NCBI RefSeq assembly: GCF_021412625.1
Contig: NZ_JAKCFI010000001.1
Span: 992,001-1,056,000, forward strand
DNA length: 64,000 nucleotides
From: Myxococcus stipitatus
GTDB lineage: Bacteria; Myxococcota; Myxococcia; Myxococcales; Myxococcaceae
Direction of reading: 5' to 3'
Shown piece by piece: positions 1 to 8,571 of the stretch. The notes beneath the pieces are model-generated. The model searched no databases and was not told the DNA's origin. It was given only the letters and a program-made list of their open reading frames with translations. The position numbers and the translations under genes were made by a program. Within the stretch, counting starts at the first letter, position 1; each line of letters opens with the position of its first letter.

Positions 1-418
1 TGAGGGCGTCGCCGTTCTTCTCCAGCAGGCCGTTGAGGTCCGCGTCCACGAAGTTGGACTTGAAGTACTTCTTGGCGAGCGGGTCGTACTCGTAGATGAC
101 GTACTTGACGACCACCTCCACGTTGGAGAACGTCCCCAGCAGCATCTCCGCGATCTTCTGCTTGTTCGCCGTGGAGATCTGCCCGGAGAAGTACAGCGCG
201 TCGGTGACGCCCGTCTCCCACAGGTAGTGGTTGAGCACCGCCACGCACTTGGTGGCCAGCGGCTTGTCCGGCTGCTCCGGGTCCGCGATGGTCTCCTGGT
301 CCGCCGTCAGCGCGATACCGCCGATGGAGATGTTCAGGATGTAGCCCACGGCCGACTGCTTGTCCTTCTTGAAGTTGAAGCCCTGGTAGACGTCGAGCTC
401 ACGGGAGAATTGAGGCAT
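1..418 (-). CDS. Hcp-like T6SS tube protein, C-terminus outside window
   Basis: The visible 139 residues begin MPQFSRELDV and continue off the left edge, so the C-terminus is missing. The start has a good ribosome site (AGGAG, 6 nt before ATG). It lies 47 bp behind tssC on the same strand, which is where hcp (tssD) sits in most T6SS operons, and the visible beta-rich sequence fits the compact barrel of the Hcp tube ring. In the family, Hcp hexamers stack into the inner tube that the sheath expels. I see no diagnostic catalytic motif, so the call rests mainly on position, size and operon context. Another small T6SS-associated protein is possible. Confidence 0.55.
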   Translation of the reverse strand, partial: MPQFSRELDVYQGFNFKKDKQSAVGYILNISIGGIALTADQETIADPEQPDKPLATKCVAVLNHYLWETGVTDALYFSGQISTANKQKIAEMLLGTFSNVEVVVKYVIYEYDPLAKKYFKSNFVDADLNGLLEKNGDAL

Positions 419-465
419 GTCTCACTCCTGATTGGGTTGGGGATGTAGCGGTTGGGAGGACTGCG

Positions 466-1956
466 TCAGCCGAGCCGGGACTCCAGCATCAGCTCCACGT
501 TGAGGCCCTCGAACTGGATGTGCGGCAGGACGGAGACGCGGCAGTCGTACCAGCCGATCTCCCCCGTGCGCTGCTCCACGACGACGTTGGTGGCCTTGAA
601 CGGGAAGCGGCGCACCGTCAGGTCGTCCGGGCTGGCCACCGTGGTGACGTAGCCGGCGAGCCACGCGTCCAGCTGGCGCTGGATGTAGGGCGCGTCCGCG
701 GTGCTGCCGATGTTGTCGCGCATGATGCACTTCACGTAGTGCGCCAGGCGGGTGATGGAGAACGTGTAGGCCAGGTTGGTGACCAGCTGCGAGTTCTCCG
801 AATCCTTGGGGTCCTTGAAGCGCTTGGCGACCTTGGCGGACTGGGTGCTGAAGAACGTCGCCTCGCTGCTGCCCTTGCGGTACACGAGCGGGATGAAGCC
901 GCAGCGGGCGAACTCGAACTCGCGGTAGTCAGGGATGGCGATCTCCACCGGGGCCTTGAGCTCCTCCTGGCCGCGGAGGATGAACGTGTCCACGGGCAGG
1001 CCGGTGATGAGGCCGCCGCCCTTGGGGCCGCGGATGGACTGGCACCAGCCGGAGTTCTCGAACGCCTTCACCATGTTGCGGGCGAAGAGGATGGCCGAGT
1101 TGCCCCACAGGTACTTGCTGGAGTCACCCGACGCGTCCTCGGTGAAGTGCAGGTCGTCGCACGGGTTCTTGTCCGGGTGCCAGGGCAGGCGCAGCACGTA
1201 GCGCGGGAACGTCAGGCCCAGGTAGGCGGCCTCCTCGCTGTCGCGCAGGGCGTTCCACTTGCCGTAGCGCGGGTGGGCGAGCGCGCCCTCCAGGTCCTTG
1301 ATGGCCGCCATCTCCTCGACCTTCTCGCAGCCGAAGAACTTGGGGCTGACCGCGGAGATGAACGGGCAGTGCGCGGCGTTGGCCACCTTGCCCATCGCCT
1401 GCAGCCACTTGATGTCGCCCGGGTTGGAGGAGAACTCGTACAGGCCGATCATCGCGCCGAAGGGCTGGCCGCCGTACTGGTCGTACTCGTCGATGTAGAC
1501 CTTGTCGAACAGGGCGCCCGCGAACACGTCCGCGGAGTTGTTCTCGAAGTCCTGGCCCAGCTCGTCACGGGCCGCGTCCAGCATGTCGATGGCGATGTTG
1601 GCCTTGAAGTTGGTGTTGGCGACCAGGTCCTCGAGGCCGCGCCACGACGACTCCATCTGCTGGAAGCGCTCGTGGTGGAGGATCTCGTTCATCTGGTCGT
1701 CGATCATCGCGTCGATGCGGCTGACGACTTCCAGCACCTTGCCCTTGTCGAAGCGCACCGCGTCGCCCGCGTCCGTGGGCGCCGGGGGCACGTTCTGCAC
1801 GAGCGCGGCGAGCGCGGACATGAAGCGCGCCTCGATGGTGACTTCCTTCTCGTCGAGGGCGGGGACGAACTTCTCGGAGATCATCGGCTTGGCGTCCGCG
1901 GGACGCTCCAGCCGCACGCTCTTGAACAGCCCGGGCAGATAAGAGGTTTCAGCCAT
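466..1956 (-). CDS. tssC: T6SS contractile sheath large subunit TssC (VipB)
   Basis: The 496-residue product has the normal length for TssC. It carries the family landmarks: an N-terminal segment followed by the helix ILHHERFQQMESSWRGLEDLV, a central block with the SAVSPKFFG and LGLTFPRYVLRLPW stretches, and the C-terminal sheath strands ending in ESRLG. With TssB it forms the cytoplasmic sheath whose contraction drives the Hcp/VgrG/PAAR needle outward. The gene follows tssB by 43 bp and precedes the Hcp-like gene by 47 bp, the standard sheath-tube order. The ribosome site is weak (AAAGG about 10 nt before ATG). No truncation or odd composition is visible. Confidence 0.93.
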   Translation of the reverse strand: MAETSYLPGLFKSVRLERPADAKPMISEKFVPALDEKEVTIEARFMSALAALVQNVPPAPTDAGDAVRFDKGKVLEVVSRIDAMIDDQMNEILHHERFQQMESSWRGLEDLVANTNFKANIAIDMLDAARDELGQDFENNSADVFAGALFDKVYIDEYDQYGGQPFGAMIGLYEFSSNPGDIKWLQAMGKVANAAHCPFISAVSPKFFGCEKVEEMAAIKDLEGALAHPRYGKWNALRDSEEAAYLGLTFPRYVLRLPWHPDKNPCDDLHFTEDASGDSSKYLWGNSAILFARNMVKAFENSGWCQSIRGPKGGGLITGLPVDTFILRGQEELKAPVEIAIPDYREFEFARCGFIPLVYRKGSSEATFFSTQSAKVAKRFKDPKDSENSQLVTNLAYTFSITRLAHYVKCIMRDNIGSTADAPYIQRQLDAWLAGYVTTVASPDDLTVRRFPFKATNVVVEQRTGEIGWYDCRVSVLPHIQFEGLNVELMLESRLG

Positions 1957-1999
1957 GGTGGTGATTACCTTTGGATGGAATGGTTGGGAGGAAAGGGGC

Positions 2000-2608
2000 T
2001 CACGCCTTCACGCTGGCCGTCTCGGTGACGGTGGCCTTCGCGTCCGCCGGGGCGGCCGCGCCGTTGGCCTCGGGCGACGCGTTGGCGGGGATGGCGGGCT
2101 TGGCCGGCAGGCGCAGCGACTCGTAGTCCTTCAGCTCCGCGAGCACCGCCTTGAGCGCGTCCTTGTTGGAGAACAGCTCGTAGACGAGGTTGCGCAGCGC
2201 CTTCTGGTTGTCGATGCTCGACTGCATCTCCAGCAGCAGCTTCTTGAGCAGCCGCAGCGCCTTGAGCTTGGGGACGTGGTTGACGATTTCGTCCGGGTGG
2301 AACGACTTCATCTTCGTGATGGGCAGCTCGACGTCGAGGTCCGCCTCCACGTCCGGGTTGATGCGGTTGGGCACCTGGAAGCGCAGGGACATGTTCATGT
2401 CCTGCATCAGGCTGTCGAGGTTGCGCCCGTTGACCGAACGCAGCTTGCGCGCCTCGAGGTCCACCTTCCGGTCCTCGGAGGAGCCGAGCGAGAAGTCCCC
2501 GAGCATCAGCAGGCGCAGCGGCAGGTTCACCGTCTCCTGCTCGCCGTTGATGGTGGTCCGGTACGTGAGCGTGATGCGCGACTTGGGCAACTGTTCCTGG
2601 ATTGACAT
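2000..2608 (-). CDS. tssB: T6SS contractile sheath small subunit TssB (VipA)
   Basis: The 202-residue protein starts MSIQEQLPKSRITLTYRT and contains the characteristic LPLRLLMLGDFS and DLDVELPITKMKSFHPDEIV stretches of TssB, which pairs with TssC to build the sheath. I chose the ATG at 2608 because GGGGAG lies about 10 nt upstream; an in-frame start 23 codons earlier has no such support and would add a basic tail absent from the family. The last 30 or so residues are Ala/Pro-rich and variable. The gap of 65 bp to the TssG-like gene and 43 bp to tssC indicates one transcript. Confidence 0.93.
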   Translation of the reverse strand: MSIQEQLPKSRITLTYRTTINGEQETVNLPLRLLMLGDFSLGSSEDRKVDLEARKLRSVNGRNLDSLMQDMNMSLRFQVPNRINPDVEADLDVELPITKMKSFHPDEIVNHVPKLKALRLLKKLLLEMQSSIDNQKALRNLVYELFSNKDALKAVLAELKDYESLRLPAKPAIPANASPEANGAAAPADAKATVTETASVKA

Positions 2609-2673
2609 GGCTTTTGCTTCTCCCCTCTGGTGGAAGACCTTCCGGCCCGGTGGTGACACCGGGGTGCTGCGAG

Positions 2674-3576
2674 TCACTGCGAAGCGGTGGCGCGGCGGGG
2701 CGCGGTGTCGCCGGAGAACAGGACGACCTGCCTGGGCTCCTCGGGGCCGCCGATGATGGGCTCGTAGCCCAGGTGGCTGGTGTCCTCGATGCGCGCGTGG
2801 CCGTGCTGGTCGCGCAGCACCAGCATCACCGTGAGGAACACGGGCGTGTCGGTCAGGTGGGGCAGCACGCGCGCGCGCAGGCGGCGGCGCGCCTCGACGG
2901 CCCAGGGGGCGCCGGTGCCGCTGAAGGCCTCGTCGACGTAGAGCCAGGCCTCGAGGCCGCCGGTGGGCACGGTGGCGTAGCCGCCCATCGCGGTGCCGTC
3001 GCCCAGCGCCGCGCCGCCCAGCCGGATGCCGCGCGTGTCGATGCGCTGGCGGCGGGTGGAGCGGCGCACGCGGACCTCCGCCTCCGGGAACGCTTGCGAC
3101 ACCAGCCAGTGCAGCGTGCTGGGGCAGCCGGGGCGCAAGAGGCGCAGGCGGTGGCCGGCGGACTGCTCCCAGCCGGGCAGGAGCGACTCGTCCCGCTCCG
3201 GGAACAGGCCCGCGAAGCGCGCGCGCAGCAGCAGGTGGTCGAAGTAGCCGAGGAAGCTCTCCAGCGCGTCGTGCTCCAGCCGCTCCATGGCCTTGAGGAA
3301 GAAGGAGGGCAGCGGGGACTGCACGCTGAGCAGGCCCAGGTTGACGGTGATGATGGCGCGCCGCGGGTGGCGCACGAAGTCGATGGAGTGGATGAGCCGG
3401 GGCGCGTGCACGGTGCCGCGGTGGCTCCTCAGCTCCAGGTCGTCCGGGCCGTAGCCCTCCTTGGCGAGCAGCTCCACCAGCGCGGGCATGTCGAAGGCGC
3501 CCACGCGCTCGGCGATGCGCTCCTCGATGGTGGCGACGGGCGGCGTTCCCCCGGAAGAGGGCGTGGCGTCGAGCAT
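2674..3576 (-). CDS. TssG-like T6SS baseplate protein
   Basis: The 300-residue product has the TssG-type core: a segment with NLGLLSVQSPLPSFFLKAM followed by ALESFLGYFDHLLLRARFA, matching the usual G-L-x-G-x-LP and the conserved FLDxFxHRL helix that contacts the TssF/TssK wedge. The rest is divergent from proteobacterial TssG. TssG is a cytoplasmic baseplate wedge subunit. It starts 4 bp after the stop of the TssA-like gene, with GAGGAG upstream, and is followed by tssB, so it is surely part of the T6SS operon. The exact subunit assignment is from motif memory. A lineage-specific baseplate protein remains possible. Confidence 0.55.
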   Translation of the reverse strand: MLDATPSSGGTPPVATIEERIAERVGAFDMPALVELLAKEGYGPDDLELRSHRGTVHAPRLIHSIDFVRHPRRAIITVNLGLLSVQSPLPSFFLKAMERLEHDALESFLGYFDHLLLRARFAGLFPERDESLLPGWEQSAGHRLRLLRPGCPSTLHWLVSQAFPEAEVRVRRSTRRQRIDTRGIRLGGAALGDGTAMGGYATVPTGGLEAWLYVDEAFSGTGAPWAVEARRRLRARVLPHLTDTPVFLTVMLVLRDQHGHARIEDTSHLGYEPIIGGPEEPRQVVLFSGDTAPRRATASQ

Positions 3577-3580
3577 GGCG

Positions 3581-4624
3581 TCAGTCCTCCTCTTCCTCGG
3601 GCTCGCCCTCCGACTGGGCGAGGAATGCGTCCAGGTCCACGCGATACAGCTGCTCGAGCGCTCGCATCGGCAGCGCGTCGGAGTTGTGCAAGAAGGGCTC
3701 CAACCCCCGCGCGTGCGTGCTGAGCCCGGCGTAGAAGCGGGTGAAGAGGGTGGGCAGGTAGACGCGCGGGTCGAAGCGCTCCACGGTGGTGAGCACGTCG
3801 GCGGCCACCACGCCCGCCTTGGTCAGCTCTCCTCGCTCGAGGAGCGTGGTGAAGGCCTCCAGCTTGCGCAGCAGCAGCGCGAGCGCGGGGGAGATGGGCA
3901 GGCCGGGCGCGGGCGGAGGGGCGGCCGGGGCGGGTGGTTCGTCGCGCTTCGCGTCCTGGGCGGCGCGCGGCGCGTCCTCGCGGGACGCGGCGGGCGGAGG
4001 CGCGGGCGCGGGCGGCGCGACGGGCTGGGGCGCGGGCGCGGCGGGCAGCGACTCCACGTGGCGCTTGAGCCACAGGCTCAGGTTGCGGAAGGGCTCCTCG
4101 CAGCCGTTCTTCGGCAGGGCGGTGGGCAGCGCGGCGAGGAGGGTGTCCGTCAGCGCGAGCGCGGCCTCGAGGGGCGGGCGGTTGTCTGGCTCGCACCAGC
4201 GCTGCCACGTCGCGTCCTTCTTCTGCTCGTGGTGCGTCAGGTGCTTGTTGAGCGTGCGCAGCAGCCAGCGCAGCCCGGTGTCGAGGAAGACGTCGCGCTT
4301 GGAGACGGGGCCGAGCGCGGGGAGGCTGTTGGTGAGGATCTGCTGGAGCGAGCGGAACACGCCCGGCATGGCGAGCAGGCCCCGCTCGCGGAAGGAACCG
4401 AAGAGGTAGGGGCCGACGAGCCGCGCGTCGTGGACGCCCTCGCGCAGCAGCGCCTCCGCGCCGCACGCGGCCCGGTCGTAGTCGCCGCTGGCGACGGCCT
4501 CCGTGACGGCCTCCAGCCGCGTGTCGGGCTCGTCGGGAGAGGTGTCCTGGGGCGGCGCGCCGCTCAGCGCTTGCTCGAGCAGGGTGCCGTCGAAGGGAAC
4601 CGGAGAGGAGGCCGCGTCAGCCAT
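3581..4624 (-). CDS. TssA-like (ImpA-related) T6SS protein
   Basis: The 347-residue product has an N-terminal helical domain (about residues 20-185), a long Pro/Ala-rich linker (about 195-245) and a C-terminal helical domain beginning ALLLRKLEAFTTLLERGEL. That layout, N-terminal core plus flexible linker plus helical tail, is typical of TssA/ImpA proteins, which prime and cap tail-sheath growth. The last residues are a run of acidic amino acids. Its start overlaps the stop of the PAAR-like gene by 8 bp, so the two are translationally coupled, and it ends 4 bp before the TssG-like gene. An IglI-type name is an alternative for myxobacterial versions. Confidence 0.5.
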   Translation of the reverse strand: MADAASSPVPFDGTLLEQALSGAPPQDTSPDEPDTRLEAVTEAVASGDYDRAACGAEALLREGVHDARLVGPYLFGSFRERGLLAMPGVFRSLQQILTNSLPALGPVSKRDVFLDTGLRWLLRTLNKHLTHHEQKKDATWQRWCEPDNRPPLEAALALTDTLLAALPTALPKNGCEEPFRNLSLWLKRHVESLPAAPAPQPVAPPAPAPPPAASREDAPRAAQDAKRDEPPAPAAPPPAPGLPISPALALLLRKLEAFTTLLERGELTKAGVVAADVLTTVERFDPRVYLPTLFTRFYAGLSTHARGLEPFLHNSDALPMRALEQLYRVDLDAFLAQSEGEPEEEED

Positions 4625-5003
4625 CGATGACCTTCACCTGGCCGGGGGAGACCACCTGGATGACGCCGCCGTAGGAGCACATCAGCTTCGAGTTGCTCTC
4701 CAGCGCGGGCGCGCTGCCCACCATCACCTTGGGGCAGCCGGGCGCCCACGGCGCGGCGGTGGCGGGGACGCAGGGCATGGGGGTCAGCACGCCCTTCGCC
4801 GCGGCCGTCGCGGCGGCCACGGTGGGGTTGGACATGGACCGGCACATCCCGAACGGCGGGATGTTGAGGACGGGCTTGTTGTCGAGGATGTTGGCCGCGG
4901 GCGTGGTGGCCAGGACCTTGTTGACCGGCAGCACCACGAGCGACGACGGCGCCACGCCGAAGCTGCATTGCAGCACCGCTCCCATGACGACCTGGGCTCC
5001 CAT
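4617..5003 (-). CDS. PAAR-like (DUF4280-type) spike-tip protein
   Basis: The 128-residue protein shows the DUF4280 PAAR-like pattern: an N-terminal VMGAVLQCSFGVAPS, a central NIPPFGMCRSMSNP, then GVLTPMPCVPA and the C-terminal KLMCSYGGVIQVVSPGQ. Four regularly placed cysteines probably contribute to metal binding at the tip. PAAR-like proteins cap the VgrG spike and can carry effectors; this one is short and has no fused toxin domain. It is the first gene of the visible T6SS operon and overlaps the TssA-like gene by 8 bp. A promoter should lie in the 188 bp upstream (5004-5191), where I see no convincing consensus. Confidence 0.75.
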   Translation of the reverse strand: MGAQVVMGAVLQCSFGVAPSSLVVLPVNKVLATTPAANILDNKPVLNIPPFGMCRSMSNPTVAAATAAAKGVLTPMPCVPATAAPWAPGCPKVMVGSAPALESNSKLMCSYGGVIQVVSPGQVKVIDG

Positions 5004-5191
5004 GCGCGCACCCCGTGGGCGTCAGCGGCCCCGGGATGGGGCTCGGACGCTGATCCACGACATTGCGCGACGCGTGCCAGCGGCCCCGGGCGGGTGTTTC
5101 CCCCGGGACGTTGCGCCCGGAGCGGAACGGGAGGGGGGAGGACGCGTTGCCAGGGAACGCGGTCGCGTCCGCCCCGTACGCGATGGGGACG

Positions 5192-6916
5192 CTACGGCGT
5201 TCCGGAGCGGCCGTCGTCGCCCGGCGCGCGGGCGCTCTCCCGGACGCGCTCCCGCAGCGCGGTGAGCGCCTGGAACATGGGGTCGGTGCTCTTCACGTGG
5301 AGCGCGCCGGTGAGGTACTGCGCCCGGCACCAGGCATCGTCGACGCGGCCGTCCTCGGCGCGGTGGGGCAGCAGGCGGATCAACTCGACGCGGTCCGGCA
5401 GGTGCTCGGCGCCCAGGCGCAGCTCCAGCCGCTTGCGGATCTCCTGCCGGCGCGGGTTCGCCTCGTTCTCGAAGTGCGGGCTCTCCTCCGCGCCGGTGAA
5501 GACGAGCAGCACGTAGCGGTGATGGCCGGCCGGCCCTCCAGTGGGCGCGATGGCCACGGAGGCGCCCTTGCAGAAGGGCAGGTCGGCGAGCGCGTCGACC
5601 ACTTCCGCGGACGGGTAGACGCGGCCGTCGCGGCGCGCGTCGCGGGTGCCCGAATAGAGGAACTGTCCGCGCTGGCGGGTGAGGATGACGTAGCCGGGGG
5701 GCCGGTCCTTGTCGGGCAGGGGCGTGAAGACGCCCATGTCCCCGATGGACTCCTGGCCGCTCATGTTGACGTCGCGCAACGCCCAGGCGCGTCCGGGCGC
5801 GGGCGCCAGGCCCACCTGGAACTCTCCGGCCCGGCGCCGCGACGCGAGCACCACGCCGCCCTCCGCGGCGTCGACGAGCACGTGGCTGCGCGGCACCGCG
5901 CCCAGGTCGTGCTGTCGCATCCAGTCGCGCCACGCCTCCCAGTCGAGGGGCTCGTCGGCGCTGCGGAACCAGTGCGCCACGTTGCGCAGCGGGCCGCCGC
6001 GCGCCCGCGTCAGCGCCTCGCGCAGGGCGGGGGAGACGCCCAACGCCCGCAGCGGATGCTCCGTGAGCCGCCCGGGCGCGCGCTCCAGGTCGGCGGGCTC
6101 CAGGTGGAGGAAGGTGGCGCCCCTCAACAACGTGGCGAACAGCAGCGCCGGCTGGTGCTGGAGGAAGGGGAACCCCGGCGCCGCCAGGTGTTCGCCGGGC
6201 CCGAGCGCGAAGGTGAGCAGCCCGTCGCACAGCGCCGCGTTCCACGCGCGCTCCGCGCTGAGCGGCACGGGCGTGTCCGGCGGGTCCACCAGCGGCGAGA
6301 ACAGCAGGGCGACCGTCTCCCCGGGCCGGTAGGTGTGCGAGGTGAAGGAGGGCGCGGCGTGGCCCTGGGAGCGCAGCAGGAGCGCCTCGAAGCCCTTCAG
6401 CAACGGGGCCTGGTAGGCCTCCGCGGAGACGTGGTCCGGCGCGAGCCGCGTCAGCCGGCGCGACAGGAAGTGCGTCCCGGTGGGGGGCAACGGGCTGACG
6501 CACGCGCCCAGCTTCAGCGCGGCCATGAGGGACACGAGCAGCTCCGGCCCCATGGCGTGGACGAGCGCCACCTTCGCCCCCGGCTTCACCCCTTGCGCGG
6601 CCCACTCCGAGGCGCGGCGCGCGGCGCGCTCTCCCAGCTCGCGGTAGCCCAGCACCTGCCAGCCCCGGACGGGCTCCCAGCCCCGGAAGGCCGCGGTGTC
6701 GGTGCCCGCGTGGCGCACGACCAGGTCGTGGAAGAAGTCGTGGTGCTGCCCGGGACGGCTCTTCGGCGCCGGGGTCCCCCTGCTGGCGTGGTGGTTGGCC
6801 AGGGCGGTGATGAAGTCCTCCGGGTCGCTCCAGCTCTCCTGGAGCCAGGCGGGGAGCCCCTCCTCGGTCGGAGGCGCGTCGAGCTGGCGGAGGATGTCGC
6901 GGAGGTCGAAGGGCAT
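5192..6916 (-). CDS. Degenerate AMP-binding (acyl-CoA ligase fold) protein
   Basis: The 574-residue product follows the fold order of adenylate-forming enzymes: a YRELGERAARRASEWAAQGVKPGAKVAL block (residues 91-118) like the usual A1/A2 region, and a C-terminal subdomain with GRVYPSAEV. The signature phosphate loop (normally TSGTTGxPKG) is replaced by ALLFSPLVDPPDTPVP near residues 203-218, and the A10 motif has Arg instead of the catalytic Lys (EDGRVDD). It is therefore probably not an active ligase. I chose the ATG at 6916 because it starts MPFDLRDILRQL; ribosome-site support is weak. It lies on the same strand 188 bp upstream of the T6SS genes, so a link to T6SS is possible but only positional. 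Confidence 0.6.
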   Translation of the reverse strand: MPFDLRDILRQLDAPPTEEGLPAWLQESWSDPEDFITALANHHASRGTPAPKSRPGQHHDFFHDLVVRHAGTDTAAFRGWEPVRGWQVLGYRELGERAARRASEWAAQGVKPGAKVALVHAMGPELLVSLMAALKLGACVSPLPPTGTHFLSRRLTRLAPDHVSAEAYQAPLLKGFEALLLRSQGHAAPSFTSHTYRPGETVALLFSPLVDPPDTPVPLSAERAWNAALCDGLLTFALGPGEHLAAPGFPFLQHQPALLFATLLRGATFLHLEPADLERAPGRLTEHPLRALGVSPALREALTRARGGPLRNVAHWFRSADEPLDWEAWRDWMRQHDLGAVPRSHVLVDAAEGGVVLASRRRAGEFQVGLAPAPGRAWALRDVNMSGQESIGDMGVFTPLPDKDRPPGYVILTRQRGQFLYSGTRDARRDGRVYPSAEVVDALADLPFCKGASVAIAPTGGPAGHHRYVLLVFTGAEESPHFENEANPRRQEIRKRLELRLGAEHLPDRVELIRLLPHRAEDGRVDDAWCRAQYLTGALHVKSTDPMFQALTALRERVRESARAPGDDGRSGTP

Positions 6917-7096
6917 GTCGGACGCTTTCGGAGGGAGTCTACGCGACGGGCATCCACGCCCGTCCACGGCGCGGGAAGCAAGGGCCCGGCCAACGCCAGG
7001 GGCCGCGCGAGCGGGGCGCGTCGCGGTTCTCCACTAGCTGGACCGCGGCCCCGGACGAGGCGCTCCGAGTGGGCGGCCGCCCTCAGTCCCCGTATG

Positions 7097-7115
7097 GGGT
7101 TGAGTAGGACAACCC
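7097..7115 (+). other. Small inverted repeat upstream of pntAA
   Basis: GGGTTG at 7097-7102 and CAACCC at 7110-7115 form a 6-bp stem with a 7-nt loop, ending 21 bp before the pntAA start. It could be a leader hairpin or an operator half-site pair. A stem this short can occur by chance in GC-rich sequence. Confidence 0.3.
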
Positions 7116-7136
7116 GTGTTGGCCTAGTCTCCCCGC

Positions 7137-8276
7137 ATGATCATCGCCATCCCCCGTGAAACGGTGCCGGGCGAGAGGCGGATCGCGCTCGTGGCGGAGA
7201 GCGTGAAACGACTCGTCGGCAGGAAGCACGAAGTGGTGGTCGAGCGTGGCGCGGGACTCGGCGCGGAGTGCTCGGACGAGGAGCTCCAGGCGGCCGGGGC
7301 GCGCATCGAGTCGAGCGTGGAGGCCGTCTACTCCGCCGCCGACCTGCTCTTGAAGATACAGCCACCGGACGCCGCGGAGGTGGCGCGGCTCAAGCCGGAC
7401 TCGGTGTTGGTGAGCCTGGCCTATCCGCTGGCGCAGCCCGGGCTCGCGCGCGACCTGGCGCGGCGGCGGGTGACGCTGCTGGCGGTGGACATGATTCCGC
7501 GCACCACGCTGGCGCAGATGATGGACGTGCTCAGCTCGCAGGCCACCATCGCCGGCTACCGCGCGGTGCTGCTGGCGGCGGAGGCCCTGCCCAGGCTGTT
7601 CCCCATGCTGATGACGGCCGCGGGCACCATCCCTCCGGCGAAGGTGCTGGTGCTGGGGGCGGGCGTTGCGGGGCTGCAGGCCATCGCCACGGCGCGTCGG
7701 CTGGGCGCGGTGGTGGAGGCGTACGACGTGCGGCGCGTGGTGAAGGAGCAGGTGGAGAGCCTGGGCGCGCGCTTCGTCAACATCGACATCGAGGACGCGG
7801 CGGGGGCGGGCGGCTACGCGAAGGAGCTCAGCGAGGAGGCGAAGAAGAAGCAGGCCGAGGTGCTCGCGGCGCACGTCGCGAAGTCGGACGTGGTCATCAC
7901 CACGGCGCAGGTGCCCGGTCGCCGCGCGCCGGTGCTCCTGCCCGCGGACATGGTGCGGCGGATGAAGAGCGGCTCGGTGGTGGTGGACATCGCGGCGGAG
8001 CAGGGCGGCAACTGCGAGCTGACGCGCGCGGGCGAGCGCCACCGCACGCAGACGGGCGTCACCATCATCGGGGAGAAGAACCTGCCCAGCCAGCTGTCGG
8101 TCCACGCGAGCGCCATGTACTCGCGCAACATGGAGAAGCTGCTGGCGCACGTCACCGACAAGGACGGGGTGCTGAAGCTGGATGTGGCGGACGAAATCGT
8201 GAAGGGAATGCTCATCACCCGCGGCGGCGAGGTCGTCCATCCCGCCGTGGCCGACGTGGCGATGCGGGAGGCGTGA
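7137..8276 (+). CDS. pntAA: NAD(P) transhydrogenase alpha subunit, part 1
   Basis: The 379-residue protein is the soluble NAD(H)-binding domain (dI) of proton-translocating transhydrogenase, which transfers hydride from NADH to NADP+ using the proton gradient. It has the alanine dehydrogenase/PNT N-terminal half ([16 protein letters not shown]) and the Rossmann motif [11 protein letters not shown] near residues 170-180, followed by the conserved EAYDVR acidic residue that selects NAD(H). The alpha chain is split into two genes here, as in many non-enteric bacteria. The ATG is preceded by no strong ribosome site. pntAB starts 1 bp after its stop. Confidence 0.95.
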   Translation: MIIAIPRETVPGERRIALVAESVKRLVGRKHEVVVERGAGLGAECSDEELQAAGARIESSVEAVYSAADLLLKIQPPDAAEVARLKPDSVLVSLAYPLAQPGLARDLARRRVTLLAVDMIPRTTLAQMMDVLSSQATIAGYRAVLLAAEALPRLFPMLMTAAGTIPPAKVLVLGAGVAGLQAIATARRLGAVVEAYDVRRVVKEQVESLGARFVNIDIEDAAGAGGYAKELSEEAKKKQAEVLAAHVAKSDVVITTAQVPGRRAPVLLPADMVRRMKSGSVVVDIAAEQGGNCELTRAGERHRTQTGVTIIGEKNLPSQLSVHASAMYSRNMEKLLAHVTDKDGVLKLDVADEIVKGMLITRGGEVVHPAVADVAMREA

Positions 8277-8277
8277 C

Positions 8278-8571
8278 ATGTCGCTGACGCTCATCTTCGG
8301 CTTGTATGTCTTCTTCCTGGCCGCCTTCACCGGCTACCAGGTCATCTCCAAGGTCCCCCACCTGCTGCACACGCCGCTGATGGCCTTCACCAACGCCATC
8401 TCCGGCATCTCCCTGGTGGGCTCGCTGCTGGCGGCGGGCGGCCACTACGGGACGGTGTCCACGGTGCTGGGCGCGGTGGCGGTGCTCGCGGCCTCCATCA
8501 ACGTGGTGGGTGGCTTCCTCATCACCGACCGCATGCTGCGCATGTTCAAGAAGAAGGGCGGTGCGCGATGA
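8278..8571 (+). CDS. pntAB: NAD(P) transhydrogenase alpha subunit, part 2
   Basis: This 97-residue membrane protein supplies the alpha-chain helices of the dII proton channel. It has three hydrophobic segments (about residues 3-18, 28-50 and 58-82) and the typical [20 protein letters not shown] stretch. It lies 1 bp after pntAA and its last 4 bases overlap the pntB start (ATGA), so all three subunits are translationally coupled, as expected for a fixed-stoichiometry complex in the inner membrane. Confidence 0.93.
   Translation: MSLTLIFGLYVFFLAAFTGYQVISKVPHLLHTPLMAFTNAISGISLVGSLLAAGGHYGTVSTVLGAVAVLAASINVVGGFLITDRMLRMFKKKGGAR

Noticed and set aside
5004..5191. A small gene between the PAAR-like and pseudo-ligase genes
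   Set aside because: No frame with a ribosome site or plausible composition; more likely the T6SS promoter and leader.
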